This document shows, in pieces, positions 11,401 to 23,400 of a stretch of DNA of 37,153 nucleotides. A program made the translations under genes and the position numbers. The stretch comes from Plakobranchus ocellatus (lineage: Eukaryota > Mollusca > Gastropoda > Plakobranchidae), in the NCBI GenBank assembly GCA_019648995.1, contig BLXT01008059.1, forward strand, positions 1,164,059 through 1,201,211, in the 5' to 3' direction. The notes below the pieces were generated by a model, which did no database searches, was not told the origin of the DNA, and saw only the letters and a program-made list of their open reading frames with translations. Each line of letters opens with the position of its first letter. Positions within the stretch are counted from its first letter, which is position 1.

Positions 11401-14400
11401 CTAAGATTGTCATTTCTGTACAAAAAATAGATTAGTCAGATTGATAAGAGATAGGAGAGAAAAAAAAAATATGGTTTAGGATTGCACCACTTGTGATTAA
11501 TACTAGGAATGAAACTAAACTGCCCAGTGCAACCAAATGCTGACCCACCTTTCAAACCTTTCGCTGGTGAGTTGTCGTCGCATCCTCTCAACATCACCCT
11601 CTAGCTCAACATTTCGCGTCCGAAGGGAGGCTACCTCTCGACTCTGGCCTTGGCTGAGAACCAAACAGATCAGAATCATTTAGATTCTATACCAGAATCA
11701 GGAACATAAACATTGATACTTGCAGTAAAAATAAATCACTCATAAAACAGGAGGAGAAATGAGAAATAAAAAAAGGATACTTTTTCAAAAAGAATTGATC
11801 TTAGATGCTATTTCGAGGCACTTAGAAAATATATTGTAATAATGTCAAATTCTGCAGATTAAAAGCCTTTGTTCTGATTTTACATCATGGAGGAAATAAC
11901 TTTGCTTTTTTTTTTTATTCAATTAAAAAAAATTTCTTTTAGAAAAGGTCTTCAGTTAACCTTCCTCAATATGCAAAATTATATCATGAGAATATGATAA
12001 TTTTTCTGTTATGAGATTGGTATTTGGTAGCCGTAGACTATGAATTTGATGATTTTTATTTTTGCATCTCATCAAGTATATTGGCAATTTAGGCGGATCT
12101 AACATATTAAGTATGGAACAATTTCAGTCAATTCTCCTGAGCGCCACACAAGTCTGACACTTGGGTGTAACTATCTTTAAAAAAATACAATAGAAAAAAA
12201 AATTGCCGGCCAGAACTTCAAATTGAATCGATGAAATTGGAAACAATTCTTGAATCCAAATCCAAATTCTGCATTAACTCCCAACTGCACCAATAAGTCT
12301 CCACTCCTCTGAATAATAAACAAAAAATAAGAAAATAAAGCCATACTCTTTCCTCAGTATAGATAACGAATAATGATTCTCCTCATTTGTGAATGGGTAA
12401 TACTTACAGCTTGCTCTCATTCAGTGATAGTCTGTCTTTGAGCATTTGTATTTCTGTGTTTCTCTCCTGTGTGGATAGCTGGGTCTGGAAGTCTTTCTCT
12501 CGTGTCTCCTGAAGCAACGACTCCAAGCTTTTCAGTGAAGCTCGCTCCTGATCAATCTGGCTCCGCATGCATTCTGACTCCTGTCGCAGGTCAGAGATCA
12601 CGTTCTGGAGCTGGGTACACATAAAGAAAAAAAGCATTAAATTAAGAGTAAAATCTGTAAATATTGGTATAAGATCTATGAAAATATTAGATTAACTGTA
12701 TATATGGCACAAACATAGAGGCAAAGATTGATCTTGGACTTGGATTGAATAAAATGCACAATAAGCAGAGAAAAATGATTCTGGAGTTAAATAAAATGCT
12801 CTTTTCTTTTCATGCTAGCGCAGACTCAACAAGATCATCAATTTTTCAAATAATATGTCTAAAATAAACACAGACATGATCAATATTTGAAAAAGATCCA
12901 ACATAAAACAAAATCAATACCATGCACAACCTAAATGAATTCAACTTTTCTTTGAAAAAAAAATTGAGTAAACTCTCATGCAGGCAGGATCTATTTAATT
13001 TCACTTACTTGCTCCTTATCAAGCTCCGCAGCTGCAAGTTGTCGGTTAAGACTCTCTTTGCTGGTCTCCAGCCGCGAGCACAGTTCCCTGGCAGCAGAAA
13101 TATCCGACAATAATTCCTGCTTATCTTCCTCTGTCACACGCAAGTTCTCTTCCAGGTTTGCCACAGACCTGGTTAGGTTGGAAACTTGGATCTCATATGC
13201 CTGATGGGATTGTAAGTGCTGTGGAAAAAGCAATTAATTATTTAAAAATGACATTTCAAAAACTTATATGAAGATAAAAATAATGCAGTGACACTGATCC
13301 ACTGATATATGAGCCTTCCCTCAAATAACGTCTCGAAATACATTGACCCAAAATTAAAAAAAAAAAACCTGATAAACAGCTTTGTGCCGATACCCTAAGT
13401 AATCAAATCCTTTCACAAACTAGGAATTTCAAATTTGAGCTTATTAGAAAAAACCAACAAAAAAATTGAATAAAAGATGAAAGAAAGGCCTTACCTCTTG
13501 TATTTCTCTATCTAGTGTATCCACCTTGTCCCTGAGGCGCCTGATCTCTGAGTCCCTAGTCATGATCTCTAGCTTGAGATTTGAACCCTCACTCTCCAGC
13601 TGGTGGCTTGTGGTCTGGTACTGCTCTGCTTCAACAGACAGTTTACGGTACTGCTCAAGTAGATCTGACCTTTCTTGTTCCTGGTGGATAATAAAAGGTT
13701 AAATAAAAGCCTCGAGGTGTCAAGCCACACAAAAAGAAAAACAATACAAAGAACAATTTTAAGAATATGAGCCAAATTCTGAGAAAATCAAAACATATCA
13801 ATGAAAACAAACTTAAGAAATTCATAAAAACAAATTTATGGCCAATAGAAAATTAAAAAAAAAAAAAAAAAAAGAGGTGAAGGTAGCAGAAAAGTTGTTT
13901 ATGAGACAGATGTTAAGAATTTCAAGATCAAAGGTTAAAAAAAAAAAAAAAATGAAAACTGATTCCTCAATAAAAGAAGGCAATACACAAGTTTTTCCTA
14001 CATAANNNNNNNNNNCCCCCCCCCCCCCCCCCCCAAAAAAAAAAAAGAAAAAAAAAACTTTTAAGACATGCATTCTATCATAAAGACTATTTTTGACTGA
14101 AAAGTTGAAAAATGGAGGCATATAAATAGGCAAATGGTGATGTTTCTTGACAGTTTGAATCATAAGGCAGCAGGTAATAAGCTGAGCAATATCTTTAATT
14201 AACTGAGTTTATCTGAAGACAGGATTAATTGGAGAGCAATGATCACAACTTAAAGTATGAAGAAGATGAAGAGCAGATCAACATATGACTAAACATACTG
14301 AAGAAACTGATTTCTGTGTAAAACACAACTGCCTTAGAAATCAAACTAAAATAAAAAATACTTTGTTTACTTGTGTACCTAGCCTAATATCAAGCAACAA

Positions 14401-17400
14401 TTGATAAGAAATAATATCATTCCTCAATTCTGTGACATCAATTAATAAAACCAATAGTTGCACAAACAACAAAAAGGACCTAAAATGTAAATTTAACAAT
14501 TTTTCATTTTCATATAACTCTTTATCATAATAGGGATATTTGTTATCATGCACCTCTACTTGACACTCACATTGAGCATGATCTTTTGTAACACAATCGC
14601 AAATCTTTACAGACTTTTTAAATTCTTTGGCTTATTAGTGATTCAGATTTTCTCATCCATAACTCAGACTACACATACAATGCTAAAACTCAGACTTTAC
14701 ATGATTGCATGTGTTCCAATTTTTTAACATCAACTCCTCATTTGCTTATTGGCAAAACGTCCACTGTTTCAAACCTGTAACAAACACTGTAGGATTATAA
14801 CATTCTGTGTAAAAATTGCTTGCAGTTGACCACTTGTTTGGTTGTGTGCTAGGCCTTTCTACTAACAAAAGGTCACTCATGTTTCCTATCAATTTTCGGC
14901 CATTGTTGCCAATTTTCAGCTCCAAAAGAGTTTTAGATGATGGCATAGCTGAAGTCATGATGTTCAAAATATCGGACTCCTGTTTCTTTTTGGTATTTTC
15001 TTACTCTATTTATTAGAAATAGAAAAGATTGACAAAGACCTACCAAAAATTTAGCAATTCAAAATGAGAAATGCAGGTTGAAAGACTCCATGCTCAGTGG
15101 AAAATATGCATTTGTAAGCAACACTCTTAGCTGCTACCTCAAAGCCACTTAACAGTGGTTTAGTCTATGCAAGACAAATAGATATATTCTGTGAGTGAAA
15201 ATATATGGTGAAAAGATTAGGATCTGCTTACCTTAGCACTGAGGACATCCTCAATTCTACGCACTTCCAAAATATACTGTTGAACTTGAGCCTTGAGGCA
15301 CTCCTTTTCTTCCACAGCCTCTTCCAACTCCTGATTCAATTTCTGTGAACGTAGTTGATCATGAAGGTAGACTTATGTACTGGTAAAAGCACAAAATGCC
15401 TATTTTATGATACAGGACTCACTTGTTTTGAAAGAGAACAACAAATATTTTTTTTAAAATGTTTTCTGCATGTGATTGGTGTGCTTTCATTCTCAACTTG
15501 TTGGATAATAAAAAAAAATTGAAGCATAAAAAAAATTTATTGGGTCAAAGTTTTAGTCGGTTTTAGCTATTGCAAGTTCACAAAAAACATTAAAACCATT
15601 CAGATCTAACAAACTATAGAGAGGAGAAAAGATAATATACAATGGACCAATTTAAAATTTTGTACGTTAATGTGACAATCATTTAATGTTTAATTTAATA
15701 CAAAAACAAAAAACAACATCAACAAAAAAAAAGTGAGAAATTTAAATATGATAAGATGATCCTAATTTATGAGGAAAAAAAGAAAGGGTTAATTTGCAGG
15801 GGATGGAGCTTGAGGGATTAAACTTGTACCTGGTTCTCTTTTGTCATAACAGCCAAGTCATCTTGCAGACGTCTGTTCTCCCTGGCTGTCACATCGCGCG
15901 TACGTGATGTCTCTGTCAAGTCCTCAGAAACAGAATCTAACTGTCGTCTCATGCTCTTCAATTCTCGGTCTTTGAGGGTTAAGGTTTCATTGGCATGTCT
16001 AGATTGTAAAATAATGATATATTTATTGTTAAGGTCTCTCAAGTTGATTTTTGTAGGAGCCAATTGAAATATGAGAGGCAAAAAAGGCTAAACAGTCATG
16101 GAAAGCTGGTAATTCAAGCCTCTCTCTTTGGCATGACTTGAAAAGCATTCCAGTTGTGGATCAAAAAGACAAAAGAAATATTTCTGGAGTAAAATTTACA
16201 AAATAATTAACATTTTGGAAAAACGGGGGGTTTTCAACCAAAATATGATGGAAATTATTAACTTCTTGCATCAAGAAAATTAAATAATACCAAGCATCAT
16301 CAATTATTTGGCGGATCTTAAAATGTCAGGAGCTGGTCAATTTGAAACAAGAATTGTTCACCCACTTTTAATATAAGAAAGTCACATTTTTTATACTTGC
16401 TGAAAAAAGTCATGATTTAAAATGAGCAGAAAAATCTGATGAAATTCATAAGATTTATTCCAAATGAAAAACGAATATAGATTATGCACAGCTCATTACT
16501 AATATCAATTTCTCCTGTGAAAATAATACTCACTCAAGTTGTGCTTCAAGCTCGCCTATCCTTAATTTCAAATCTCCAATGTATCTTTCCTGAAACACAT
16601 AAAGAGAGATTCATGAACGAATAGGCAAGAAGATAATCCTTTTCTTTATCTTCAAATTACAAGTCCATAATCAATGAAGAGAAAGAAATCACTTGTCTTG
16701 ACTTACATTAAATTACTTGAAAAAGAGACATGAAAAAACGACTTTTACATTTTACAAGAAAAAAATAATTCATAATTTGAGAATAACATCAAACTACATA
16801 TACATTTGGTCAACCAGGTGAAGGGAATAAAATTAAAAAAAAACAAGACTGCAATTATAATAATAATAATCAACAACAGCCATTGCAAAGACAATAAAAT
16901 TAAGCAATGAAATATTAATGAGTTAAAAAACAGAAAAAGAATGCCAGACAAGGCAGCACAACTGCTTTTACCCTATCATGTATCTGACTGTTCAACTGAG
17001 CAACTTTTTCCGTCTTCTCATCCACAGCTGTTTGTAGCATATCCTTCTCTCTATCCATAGACTTCATGTTGGATCTGAGATGGTCAATTTCTTCCTTTGA
17101 GACCTATAAATAGATATTGCGTGTCATTAATATCCTCTCCCAAAATATGTTCTTAAAACAAATGAAAAAAAAAAACAAAAAGGAAAAAAAACACACACAT
17201 ATACATTTAACAAATTAATATATTCAGAAATTTCAAACATAGGAAGGTGATTTTAAACTAATGGTTTGAAGCTTACAATACTATCCTAATAAATAATCAA
17301 ATTTGTCGTCAATATATTTCACTTCTTTTTTAATACAATTTATTATTGAAATTCTACACTGCATACCTAAAACAAGAGATTTGTCTCAAAATGAAACACC

Positions 17401-20400
17401 TTACCACTTTTAAATCATGTGTTATAGCTCTCTCAAACAATATGAATGTTTAATTAAACACTTTCTCTTATATTTTCGCATATTCTTACAGAAAAGAATT
17501 TGGGAGCTGCAATATAATTTACCAACAAAAGTTCAAGTCAAAAAGGTTTCAGAAAGGTCCTATTGCAGATGCCAGAAGAATATGTTGAAACAGTCATACT
17601 GTACCTCACAGTGAAGAACACCTAACCCAGCTCTAAAAACTATATTGTTGAAAAACTCATGTCAAATAATATTCTGTTTTGAATACCTTAAGCTACTTCC
17701 CATCTTAACTTTTACACTGTACAGTAGAGGTATTGTGTCCTGCTTAGAGCATGTTCTATACATATGTTCTAAAACACAACTAAACTAAAATTTGCTAAGA
17801 TGATTTTCTTTTGGAAGCAGTGTTATAAATGGAGCTTCAATATTATTACATATATGCTGCAGCCTTTCAAAAAAAGAAAAACATGTTGATTAGCATGGTT
17901 ACAAATCCCTCTGTTTATTCAGGTAGTTTAAAATCTAGAATAGATGCTTGATGTAGTCTAGAGGTAGATGCAGATAAAATGCAATCCGCAGATCTATTTT
18001 AGACCTAGGCTATAATAGATGAAATGAAGAATTTAGCTCAGCCATTTATCAGCTTATCTCCAATGTTTACCTGGTTAATCCTCTGCATTTCTAGAACTTT
18101 GTCCTCTAGAGAGCTGACTCTCTCTCCTTGATGCTGCAGCTCCTCCTCTCTTCGTGTGAGACGTCTTGTTGCATCCTCTAGAGTTTTCTCTGTTTCTTCC
18201 ACAAGAAGCCTGAGGGAAATTACAATAATTATGGATGTGTTTCAATTCCTGCTCATACTCTTACATACTGACAGATTCAAAAGATGAAAATCTATGAAGG
18301 TGAAGCAACTCAAATTTTTTAAAGGATCTTATAGATTTAGCATTATTTTTTTAAAACCTATATTTAATAAAAAAAAATGGTTTTCTTCCTGCTCTTTCGA
18401 AAAAATACAAAAGACTTTGTCTAAATGACTTAAGGACTAACTTAGCACATACATATACTGGAACTAAATAAGAAAACATGTACATTGGTATGCCTTTGAT
18501 TTTAGGTCTCTTGCAGCTAATGAAACAGCCACAAATGCCCACCCACAAAAGCATCTAAAAAGCTTGATATCACAATTGTTGCAAAGAGGCCCTTTAGGAC
18601 AAATATACAAATCAACATTCTTTGTGCCCTGCAAAATAATTTTGCTTGACTAAGACCTTCCTTCTTGATTTTGCTCTCTACACTAAACCTGTCCAATCTT
18701 TACCAATTTAATTTTGTCTTCTTCCTTCCTCCCCTCCTGTTCTCACTCACTTCATCTGGTTGGAGGCATTCTTGTTTTTGCTGGCCTCCTCCACAACTTC
18801 GCTGAGCCTCACTAGTTGATCCTTAATCTGTTCTTCCATCACTTTCACCTCGTCCTTTAATGTATTCATGCGGATCATCAGCTCATTGCGTTCTTGCTCC
18901 ACCTGAGAGTCAAAAAAGGAATATAGAAAAGCGTACACATTGATCCATTCAGCCCAAAGTCAGGTGCCCCCCATTCTCCTACAGCTGCACAATCACAATA
19001 TTTAAAAAGCAAAAAAAAAAAAAATATTTTGAGATAAAACTATTATTTAACATTAAACAAGTTAATACAAGATGGGATGTGCCTCCCTCACGACTCATTG
19101 AAGTGGAGGGTGTAGGAACTGTCAAATCAATATGAAACCAGCAGCAAACACTAAGAATTATTATAAACAAGTCAATAGATGAAGTGCACATGCATAACTA
19201 AGTGCTTTTCATCAAACTAATCCAACCATCTTAATTTAAAATACAAAAGGCACAAGGAAGAAAACAAAGCAAAAAGAAAAAAAAAACCCACCAAAAATCA
19301 ATTAGTACAAGGAGAAAGTAAGTGAAAGTGAAATGAGGTAAGTCTCAAACATCTGAGCACAACTGTCATGCTCAGCATTAAAAAAAAAACAACTTTATTA
19401 AAGAATCATAAGCAGATATAAAAAAAAAAAAATAAAAAATAAAAAAAAAAGCAAAAGAAAAGAAAAAAAGCAACAAAAAACACTCACTGTATGTAAAGTT
19501 GCCTCAAGATCCTCCACTTGTTGCTCTAACTTGGCTCGATCAGATAGGGAAGTCTCTGTGGCAATCTTCAATCTCTCGCGCAAACTGTCACGTTCAGTGG
19601 TCATGCGGCGGAGGTCACTCACAGCATCATCTCTCTCGTTCTCTATCCTGCGCAGGATTGCCTGGGCTGCCAATGATGTTTTAGACTGTTTGGGGGAGGA
19701 GATGATCTCACGTCGCACCTTCATCAACTCTTCTTTGGTCTGATGGAACAAATATCAAGAGAAACAAATGCTGATGAGGATAGTAATAAAAAAAATAATT
19801 TAATATTATAATAATGATATGAAATCATATTCTAATGTTTGCCTATCACAAATCCTGAAATAAATCTTTTTATTTTATAACTTAATTAATCAACTGAATT
19901 TGAAGAAAAAACTTTTAATTTTAAAAAATTGTGCCGCTTAATATTATGAAAAAATGAACACTGAAGACAAAAGTAAAATTGAATGACTATATGCAGCATT
20001 ATTGATACTGTCACAAAAAAGGGAGAAACAAATTGAAGATCCTTCAGGGACATAAACTGTTTAAAAAACAACAATATTATTGATGCTGTTTTAACACAAG
20101 TTTTAATTCAAATTAAGATAGATGATGATCAGGAAAAAAAGAATTACTAACACAGATGATATTGTTATACATTCATACAGTCGCTTTCAATCATTGAATG
20201 GAAATGCAAGTTGAATTTATTGAGCTGCTTCTCTTTTGAAAAGAAAAAAAGTTTTGTATCTACTCTCTGACAACCTAATTTATGGGGAAAAAAATCAAAA
20301 TGGATCAAATGGCAATGCTGGCATATTTCGTTTTATCTTGCAGTATGCAACAATCTAGAACCTTATTTAGGTCAGATTAACCCCGAGACTGACCTATTTA

Positions 20401-23400
20401 GCCTGGATGCTTGCTTGCTCTTGCACATAACCCCTGAATGTAAACACATATACTTCTTCTGCCCTTAAATTCTTTTAGAATTAAATAACATTTTTTTGCT
20501 TGGCCTTCCAACAATCTCAATCCCCAGTTTAACCTCAGGGAAATATTTTCAGCAAACTGATGCAGCATGTATACAAACAAACCTTAATCACAAAATAATT
20601 TTGGGACGTATATTTCTCTTACCTCTTCATACATAGTGTTGAGTTTGTCTCTTTCACATGTGAGCACTTTAACATTTGCCTGAATCTGAAAATAAGTCGA
20701 GAGTAATTAAGAAAAATCAATAACAGACTTGCAAAATAGAGCAGATAGATGATCTAACAAACATCAAGGATGGCAACTGAGAATAAAATCCTATAACAAA
20801 TACTAAAGAAAAAAAAATTTTTCGCCACACAACTTGAAGTATACAAAATTATAAATGCTATTTGAAAACAAAAAGATAAATTTTATTTTCTCAGCAACAG
20901 TGGGTTAGCAAAAACTGCGCATGTAAAAAAAGAAAAGGAAAAAGAAAATTCTCACACAGCTGTTTGAGATTTTGATGAAATCTTGTTTTGAAATTTAAGA
21001 ATACATTTGATCATTGTTGTTACACTCCTCATGAGATAAGTTGTATAAACGCTATCTGTGTGATGTCTTTTGTTATCCTACCTGTACACTGGGTTACATG
21101 TTTACCCCAGATGACATTAAACATTTCACCCATTGCTGTTATGAGCATTTTACTACCTGAACTTAGGTTGCCCTAAAGAAGTGCAATGAAACTTTGATTT
21201 GCACAATTATTTAGATTGACAATATACTGGCGATATATAGGTGAAAGAGTTAAAGAGGAAGTTTATTGTATCCATAAATTGGGGGAACATAAGTTACCTC
21301 ACATATATTAAAAGCGGGGAAACGGTAGGCTTTTACATGGAACAAAATTACTCTTTTCTACACTGTCAAAAGAAAAAAAAGCCACATGTTAACAAAGAGA
21401 AATTAGTTCTGCAGCCATTTTGACACCCACATTTGCAGTTGCTATTGATTCATTGAGTGCTGTGCATACCCACACTTGCATATTCCTAGAAAAATTGTCA
21501 GTCTTGTTTTTAATTCTTGAACTAGTTTCTGTATTGTAATACTAGTCAAATATCATCCCTATTGTTCCTTACTAATTTTCTTTACCCTTTAAAGAAAATT
21601 ATAATCCAGGCTTCAAAAACTTTGCTAGATATACACATGTAGGATATTAAAAGTTATTTCCTTTATCATTAACTTTTTCAATCTCAGAATACAGCAATGG
21701 GATGTGGCTTTTTTCTTTTAATTGAAGGGTAGCAAAAAAACTCCCGCTGCTTAAAAAAAGTGGGTGTAAAATAAAGAACACAGTCTAATAAAATACATAA
21801 ATTATTTCATTTTAAAGACTTTAAATTTACACACAAAAAAAAACAGCATCCAAGGCAAATTTTTACCCTTCCCCTTTTTCCTCCTCAATACATGTCACTT
21901 TTTGATATATCAAATTTCAAAAGCCCCTACCTCAGCCATGTGCCTCTCAAACTTGTCCAGTAAAGATTTTAACTCATCTCTTTCTCTGGTTAGTTTGTTG
22001 AGCTCCAGTTCCTCTGCAGCACTCTAACATGGACAAAAAGAACATCACAAAAAACCGCATGAATCAACACATTTGTCTAAATCTTTCTAAAAAAACATTA
22101 CATTAACATTAAGACAAATTCAAAAGCACAAAAACTATGCTGTGGCTGTAGAGTGTGCATGCTAAATTTGCCTTTGAGCCTTCTGCCAATAGTTTTTAGG
22201 CACTTGATCCATATTCTCCTGTGGCGCCATTATTAAAGGATTGAATCTTTGAAATTCAGAGCATAGGTTTAGGCATGGCATGCTTTTGTTCAGAAAGTAT
22301 TTGTAGGGAAATTACCCCAAGATGAAATCAATAATAGAGTTTTACATGGATTTGCTATTGAGAACTAAAGATTTAATCCCTGCAGTTCTGATGTGACATA
22401 AGATTTCTCTCTTGTAATGGGCTGAAATTCCAACAGTGTTAAAAAACAGAAATGTTCGCTGTTTCTTCAAGAGAGTAAAATCTTTGAATTCTGCAATATT
22501 TTGAGTTATTCAAGTCCTTTTGTTCAATATCACTTGGATCTACATTTAAAGATCACAAAGCCACACATTTGGTGATGTTACGTATAGACCGAATACTCTA
22601 AGCAACTACACAGTTTCGCACCTTAGCAAGCACATATTAAAACTATTTAATAGACATACAAGTTTTGAAAGTAATTTGCCACACATAACTAATTTGAATT
22701 AAATTTAAGACACATGCTCAGCTGTTTACCTTGTTTGGCATCACTTTGATAGGTGCTGCTGAGCGACGGGCGGCTTTCAGGGCCTCATACTCTTTCTTGT
22801 AATAATCCTTCTCCTCCTCCAACACTCGCACAATGGCCTCATATTGAGCCACATCCTGTCAGCACAAAATAATCAGGTAATATGAGGATTACTGTTGTAA
22901 CATTGTAAAGGTATAAATGGTCTACTTTTGTCATAAAATCATTGAAACAGACTGTACAAAAACTGGGAAAGTAGCAGTTAAGTTTAAAATATTTAAACCA
23001 CATGGATGCTGAGTTGAAAAAAAATTCTTTCATGGTATGCCAGGTAAAAATGTGATAAGAAAAGCATGCACCAGCCAAATAGAGCCGAAGTTGACCCCAT
23101 CACAGTAAAATGATTGTTTAAAAAAATTTAAATTTGAAATTTCTGCCATTAAGCACATCCACTGTGGTCATTTGGAGTGAGCCTTTTTCTAAAATGGTTC
23201 TAAGTTGAAATGGACTTTAAATTTTGTTCCTAATCCATCTTCTTGGCTGTTTCCTAGACTACTGTACCAATGTTTGAATATTTTACATTAATTGGTCGCA
23301 TATGGGATGATATTGGTGGTCAGTGAGAGTTATTTTGAAAACAAAAAAAAAAGCAAGCTATCATTAAAAGACTTAAAGTATTAATTCAAATGCAATAGCT

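Larger units (their letters stand above)
10630..13494 (-). other. Introns between exons 17 and 21
   Basis: The non-exonic parts (10630-11548, 11654-12407, 12611-13008, 13219-13494) are AT-rich with A and T runs. No element or extra exon is visible. Confidence 0.8.
15343..18750 (-). other. Introns between exons 11 and 16
   Basis: The non-exonic parts (15343-15829, 15999-16533, 16590-16971, 17104-18070, 18210-18750) hold no coding signal beyond the listed exons and no clear repeat, apart from short A runs and a (TAA)n patch near 16856-16870. Confidence 0.8.

Noticed and set aside
19499..19743. Plus-strand open frames opposite exon 10
   Set aside because: They are antisense shadows of the best-conserved CEP135 exon.
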